In this document: piece by piece, positions 5,057 through 9,064 of the stretch | How the letters are laid out: the number at the start of each line of letters is the position of its first letter | Numbering within the stretch: the stretch's first letter is position 1 | DNA from: Candidatus Hermodarchaeota archaeon | GTDB taxonomy: Archaea > Asgardarchaeota > Hermodarchaeia > Hermodarchaeales > Hermodarchaeaceae | Direction: 5' to 3' | Length of the DNA stretch: 9,064 bases | Assembly: GCA_016839995.1 (NCBI GenBank) | Contig: JAEOTD010000020.1 | Span: 1 to 9,064, forward strand | Notes under the pieces: model-generated | The model's database searches: none | What the model was told of the DNA's origin: nothing | Seen by the model: the letters and a program-made list of their open reading frames with translations, nothing else | Program-made: the position numbers and the translations under genes

Positions 5057-5983
5057 TTAGATTTCCTTTTCTTTGATGTAGGGTATTGCAATCGCCTTGG
5101 GTGGTACTGATCGCCGGATAATACCGAGGGCTAAGATCACTGCGACATAGGGAATCATTTGAATGAAGTTCCCAACACCGATAAGCCATTCAAATCCCGG
5201 AGCGATTTGGAGGGCATAGTTAAGCCCGGTGGTGAAACCGAAGAATAGCCCCGCGATGAGGATTCCGATGGGATTCCAATTCCCGAAGATCATGGCAGCT
5301 AACGCAATGAAACCTGCACCACTGGTCATCCCTTTGCCAAACCATGAACCGAAACCAATGGACATCTGAGCACCGCCCACGGCTGCAAACATACCACTTA
5401 GCAGTACTCCATAAATGCGGTACCGTTCGACGCTAATTCCAGCGGTATCAAGTGTACTGGGATCTTCACCAGCAGCACGGAGACGAAGCCCGAAGGGGGT
5501 TCGGTATAGGACAAACCAGCAAATAGGGATAAGTGCAAACGTGATGAAGATCAGCGGTGAGAGAAAACCAATACCGGGAAGGTATATTTCGGGAAGAGCA
5601 GTCACTCCAGGTGAAGTACCGCGTGTACCCCAGATAACGAAGAGCATTAAGGTTGTAAATCCAGCGGCAAAGAGGAGGATGCCAGTTCCACTGACGATAT
5701 GATTCCCCTTAAGTTTGACACACACAATGGCATGGATAGCGGCTAATAGAAGTCCTGAAATAACAGCACCAAGTACACCTATCCAAGGATTATCGGTAAA
5801 GTATGTCACGGCTACTGCAGCAAAGGCCCCCATTAACATGATGCCTTCCAGTGCAATATTCACAATTCCTGAGCGTTCTGAAAACATTCCACCAAGACCC
5901 GCAAGTACAAGAGGAGTTCCCACTTGAAGTGTAGAATTGAGTATCCATCCGAAGAGAATTAGTGTAGCTGGATCAATTTGCAT
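5057..5983 (-). CDS. Nucleoside-type ABC importer, short permease (YufQ-like), 308 aa
   Basis: Second membrane subunit of an importer in the BmpA/YufOPQ family (inner-membrane permeases of the BPD_transp_2 type, typically taking up nucleosides). The family's hallmark is seen at about residues 22-50: GTPLVLAGLGGMFSERSGIV followed by NIALEG. About eight TM helices follow. The loop at about 168-192 (LRAAGEDPSTLDTAGISVER) contacts the ATPase, and the next helix has the family's LLSGMFAAVGGAQ. Length is normal. A full GGAGGTGA ribosome binding site lies about 7 bases before ATG 5983, inside the end of the preceding gene, with which this one overlaps by 11 bases; this argues for coupled translation. 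Transport of nucleosides rather than another base or sugar is inferred from the family. Confidence 0.93.
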   Translation of the reverse strand: MQIDPATLILFGWILNSTLQVGTPLVLAGLGGMFSERSGIVNIALEGIMLMGAFAAVAVTYFTDNPWIGVLGAVISGLLLAAIHAIVCVKLKGNHIVSGTGILLFAAGFTTLMLFVIWGTRGTSPGVTALPEIYLPGIGFLSPLIFITFALIPICWFVLYRTPFGLRLRAAGEDPSTLDTAGISVERYRIYGVLLSGMFAAVGGAQMSIGFGSWFGKGMTSGAGFIALAAMIFGNWNPIGILIAGLFFGFTTGLNYALQIAPGFEWLIGVGNFIQMIPYVAVILALGIIRRSVPPKAIAIPYIKEKEI

Positions 5984-7583
5984 CAGTCTTCACCTCCACA
6001 AAGGTAACGCCTTGTCGATACAGGAGAATGAAACTCCATATCGAGAAAATAATCCCTAGCACGCCAAAGACACTGAGCGGAATTAACATAGTTCCACCCA
6101 GCAACACCATCGTAACATACCCAATGATTATCCAAATAATCGCAGCAGGTAGGAGAGCTATCGATGATAATTTCTGCGTTGTCATCAGTCCATAGAATGC
6201 CAACAGGGATATGACACCTATAATAACTGCTAAGGTAGCTATGCCCACATACATTGCAATGAAGGGGTCTGTTAATATTAGAGTAAAAATGTCTCCGATG
6301 AGTCCAGCTTGGACGAGTGCACCAACCATATTAGCACCAATGGCTAAGCTGGATATTCCGCCAATCAAGGCAAAGATAGAACCTAAGAAAATCGGAACAG
6401 TTCTTATTGGTTCCTCAACAATCCATTTCGCCCATCCGATACCTTTTCGAGCTAGCCATTGAACGAGTTTAGGTGCTGCTACAAATAACACTACCAGCCC
6501 TTGAATAACATCGACCATTTCTGCAGGAACTCCTCCCAAGGTTTGCATTGGGATAGCACCTGCACGGAGAAAGCCAAAGAAAATTGCACCCAAGAGTACG
6601 CCGATTGGATTATTGGCTCCGAGTACTGCAACAGTGATTCCATCAAAACCAATACCTGCTGACCAACCATCTCGGAACCGGTGATAGTATCCAAGAATTT
6701 CAACTGCACCAGCAAGACCAGCAAGGCAGCCACTGATGAAAAGTGAGATTACAATCATTTTCTTTGGATTAATACCGGCAGCTTGAGCAGCCGTCTCATT
6801 CTTACCAACTGCGCGCATTTCGTAACCAAGAACAGTATTCCGCAGAAGAATCCATACACCGATTACCGTGAGAATACCAATAACGAATCCCCAATTTAGG
6901 AAACTTGAACCGAACATTTTTGCAATTTCGGCTGTGAGAAAGATGAGGGGTGTTTGTGCTTGAGGTTGAACCTGTCCAGGCTCCTGAAGAGGTCCAGCGG
7001 ATAACCACTGGGTAAGAAGAACTGCTATGAAAGTCATCATCATGGTCGTAACGACTTCATGAGCACCTCGATAAGCCTTCAATAGCCCAGGGATGAGGGC
7101 CCATAACCCACCAACGAGAAACCCAATCAATAGCGCAAGAAATGGGTGAATAACAGGGGGCAATAGGATCATGAATCCTACAATAGTTGCAGCCATTGAA
7201 CCCATGTAGAGTTGCCCTTCAGCACCGATGTTGAAAAGACCAGCTTGGAAGGCTAAGGCTACTGAAAGCCCAGTAAAAATCAGAGGAGTTCCATACCAAA
7301 AGATAAGGTCCGCTTGGCTAGCTGCTCCAAAAGCCAGGGTTCGAAATGCAATAAATGGATCGTATCCGGTAGCAAGCATAATCAATGAGGTAGCAAAAAC
7401 CGCGAGGATAATGGACATAATAGCCCATCCAACTTGGATGAGACCACGGCGAAGATTCGGCCACCTGAAAAAGCCGAGGAATTGAGCATAAAGTCCTTTG
7501 AAGAAAACGCTGAAGCCACCACTACTGGCTTCTTCACTTTCTATATCAAAAACATCTTGAGTTGGTGTTTCTTCGGTCATCAT
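5973..7583 (-). CDS. Nucleoside-type ABC importer, long permease (YufP-like), 536 aa
   Basis: First membrane subunit. After an acidic cytoplasmic N-terminus (1-45), a BPD_transp_2 core runs over about 50-380: GLSVALAFQAGLFNIGAEGQ (105-124), the ATPase-contact region AHEVVTTMMMTFIAV (174-188), AAQAAGINPKKM (265-276), and the helix SGCLAGLAGAVEILG (284-298). This is the usual order for YufP-type permeases, which are commonly around 350 residues. This protein has about 150 more at its C-terminus, with roughly four extra hydrophobic segments (about 395-418, 437-463, 472-495, 498-523) and a short polar tail; these do not resemble the core and I cannot name them. The start ATG 7583 shares an ATGA overlap with the ATPase stop and has AAGGAG about five bases upstream. 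Very likely cotranscribed with both neighbours. Confidence 0.93.
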   Translation of the reverse strand: MMTEETPTQDVFDIESEEASSGGFSVFFKGLYAQFLGFFRWPNLRRGLIQVGWAIMSIILAVFATSLIMLATGYDPFIAFRTLAFGAASQADLIFWYGTPLIFTGLSVALAFQAGLFNIGAEGQLYMGSMAATIVGFMILLPPVIHPFLALLIGFLVGGLWALIPGLLKAYRGAHEVVTTMMMTFIAVLLTQWLSAGPLQEPGQVQPQAQTPLIFLTAEIAKMFGSSFLNWGFVIGILTVIGVWILLRNTVLGYEMRAVGKNETAAQAAGINPKKMIVISLFISGCLAGLAGAVEILGYYHRFRDGWSAGIGFDGITVAVLGANNPIGVLLGAIFFGFLRAGAIPMQTLGGVPAEMVDVIQGLVVLFVAAPKLVQWLARKGIGWAKWIVEEPIRTVPIFLGSIFALIGGISSLAIGANMVGALVQAGLIGDIFTLILTDPFIAMYVGIATLAVIIGVISLLAFYGLMTTQKLSSIALLPAAIIWIIIGYVTMVLLGGTMLIPLSVFGVLGIIFSIWSFILLYRQGVTFVEVKTDAN

Positions 7584-9064
7584 GCTGGCTCCTTTGAAAT
7601 GGTTTCTACTGTTTCTCCTGCCATCAGGAGTCCCAATTCACGCTCGTCGGTTTCTTCCGGAGTCTTTATTGCCACAAGTCGCCCCTTAAAAATAACAGCA
7701 ATACGATCAGCGACATTACGAACTTCATCTAAATCAGCGGAGATCAGGAAAATTCCTACACCTTGATCTCGCATCTTAATGAGGGCGTTGTGAATGTATT
7801 CAGTTGCACCCACATCGAGTCCCCGGGTTGGATTTGACGCGAGGAGGAGTCTTGGATTGGTTCCCATTGCTCGAGCTGCGACGACTTTTTGTTGATTACC
7901 TCCAGAAAGTGTGGACACTGGTTCATCGATGTTTCGTAGTCGTATCGAGTAGTCTTTCACAAGGTAGTTTGAATAATCATTAATATTAGCCGCATTCAAG
8001 AAAGTACTAAGTGGTCCAGATGCGAAAGGCGGTCGGTATTGCCCTCCCAGAATCAGATTTTCCTTCGTCGAAAAATCAAGGATTAATCCTCGTTTTTGTC
8101 GATCCTGTGGAATGTACCCCACGCCAATTCGACGTACTTTTCGGGGATTGTATTTCGTAATCCGTTCCCCTTCTACAAATACTTCCCCATGTGTTGGTTT
8201 CCGAAGCCCCCAAATTGCTTCGACAAGTTCACGTTGCCCATTTCCATGAACCCCAGCCAGGCCCAAAATTTCTCCTTTATGAATTTCAAATGATATTCCG
8301 CGCACGGCTGGAAGTCCACGATCATCTCGGACATAGAGATTTTCAACCCGAAGCACTGGGGCACCTGGTTTTGCAGGTGTTTTTGCGACGCGAAAGACTA
8401 CTTGGCGCCCTACCATCATTTCCGCGAGTTGTTCAATTGAAGTATCCTTTTTGTGAACTGTTCCAACCAGCCCACCATCTCGAAGCACAGTGATGCGATC
8501 ACACAGTGCCATGGGTTCACGTAATTTGTGTGTAATGAGCACGATAGTTTTGCCTTCTTTTCGAAAAGCCTGTAGCGTTTCGAAGAGTTCATCCACCTCT
8601 TGTGGAGTTAAAACAGCTGTGGGTTCATCAAGAATAAGGATATCCGCTTGTCGATATAGGATCTTTATAATTTCAACCTGTTGTTGTTGACCAACCGAGA
8701 GGTCCTGGATTTTAACCCGAGGATCAATGTTGAGCGCGTTTTCTTCGCAGATACGGATGATTTCTTTTTCTGCCCCTTTAAAGTCCAAGGGCATCATCGG
8801 GTTAATACTCGGTTTCCATACACGGAGGTTAGCCGTGAGGTTCCGATACATGGGTTCAGCACCGATGATGACATTCTCAGTGACCGTAAAATTCGGAATA
8901 AGTTTGAAGTGCTGGTGAACCATTCCAATCCCACATCGATCGGCATCCTGGGGGGATTTGAAATTCACCTCTTCTCCTCGGATTCTTATCGTCCCCGAAG
9001 TCCGAGCGATTAAGCCATACAAGACATTCATCAAGGTTGTTTTCCCAGCTCCATTTTCACCCAA
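7580..9064 (-). CDS. Nucleoside-type ABC importer, tandem ATPase (YufO-like), 5' end missing
   Basis: Two ABC domains in one chain. The gene runs off the right edge, so about 30-40 N-terminal residues, up to the Walker A motif, are missing. Of the 494 visible residues, domain 1 has GENGAGKTT (2-10, Walker A), Q51, signature LSVGQQQQ (122-129), Walker B ILILDEP (142-148) and switch H179. Domain 2 has GVHGNGQ (271-277) in place of Walker A, Q320, signature LSGGNQQ (386-392) and ASNPTRGLD (409-417), where Ser-Asn replace the usual Asp-Glu of Walker B and no switch His follows (ISADLDE). A degenerate second site is normal for sugar/nucleoside ATPases of this type, so only domain 1 is expected to be fully catalytic. 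It heads the operon in this window; the substrate-binding lipoprotein is expected further upstream. Confidence 0.95.
   Translation of the reverse strand: MGENGAGKTTLMNVLYGLIARTSGTIRIRGEEVNFKSPQDADRCGIGMVHQHFKLIPNFTVTENVIIGAEPMYRNLTANLRVWKPSINPMMPLDFKGAEKEIIRICEENALNIDPRVKIQDLSVGQQQQVEIIKILYRQADILILDEPTAVLTPQEVDELFETLQAFRKEGKTIVLITHKLREPMALCDRITVLRDGGLVGTVHKKDTSIEQLAEMMVGRQVVFRVAKTPAKPGAPVLRVENLYVRDDRGLPAVRGISFEIHKGEILGLAGVHGNGQRELVEAIWGLRKPTHGEVFVEGERITKYNPRKVRRIGVGYIPQDRQKRGLILDFSTKENLILGGQYRPPFASGPLSTFLNAANINDYSNYLVKDYSIRLRNIDEPVSTLSGGNQQKVVAARAMGTNPRLLLASNPTRGLDVGATEYIHNALIKMRDQGVGIFLISADLDEVRNVADRIAVIFKGRLVAIKTPEETDERELGLLMAGETVETISKEPA

Noticed and set aside
7580..8300. Degenerate second ATPase site as a sign of a decaying gene
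   Set aside because: Loss of the second catalytic site is normal in tandem ATPases of the sugar/nucleoside type; the frame is intact.
1..9064. tRNA, rRNA, CRISPR array, insertion sequence or riboswitch
   Set aside because: I saw no cloverleaf, regular repeat-spacer pattern, transposase motif or terminal repeats in either strand.

Overview
This window looks archaeal, and an Asgard (Thorarchaeota-type) archaeon is my best guess. The lineage is inferred, because there is no rRNA or other marker gene here. Archaeal signs are AT-rich TATA-like boxes about 26-30 bases before several starts, some starts that look leaderless next to others with GGAGGTGA-type ribosome binding sites, frequent GTG/TTG starts, and a secreted protein with a Pro-rich stalk and a C-terminal membrane anchor, a common archaeal surface design. 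Asgard is suggested by a tiny RING/PHD-like finger protein and by two-TM membrane proteins, one with a SHOCT-like tail. Base composition is moderate and looks even, with no IS elements, tRNA, rRNA, CRISPR or phage genes.

Layout. (1) 1-893, minus: an ARPP-1-like protein that runs off the left edge. It has no canonical start codon, and a palindrome overlaps its expected transcription start. (2) 1034-2186, minus: two membrane proteins of the same two-TM plan, a large one (267 aa) with a SHOCT-like tail and a mini one (87 aa). (3) 2187-2367: a divergent intergenic region with palindromes. (4) 2368-2619, plus: an unrecognised 83-aa protein. (5) 2712-4040, minus: a phospholipase D-family protein with both HKD motifs, a signal peptide and a C-terminal anchor, probably on the cell surface. 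A strong hairpin at 2654-2688 separates it from the converging 83-aa gene. (6) 4288-4770, plus: an unrecognised 160-aa protein. (7) 4797-4964, minus: a 55-aa cross-brace zinc finger converging on the 160-aa gene. A perfect inverted repeat spans both stop codons. (8) 5057-9064, minus: a three-gene ABC importer operon with overlapping genes, of the BmpA/YufOPQ nucleoside type: tandem ATPase (5' end outside the window), long permease, short permease.

How they work together. Only the ABC genes form a clear functional unit: ATPase and two permeases should make one importer for nucleosides or similar bases. The substrate-binding lipoprotein is expected upstream, beyond position 9064. The finger gene lies 92 bases downstream of the operon on the same strand, but appears to have its own promoter. 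The other genes are mostly monocistronic with their own regulatory sequences. The most unusual items are the 55-aa RING/PHD-like finger, the ARPP-1 gene whose best start is ATA, the anchored extracellular HKD enzyme, and the hairpins built over stop codons.
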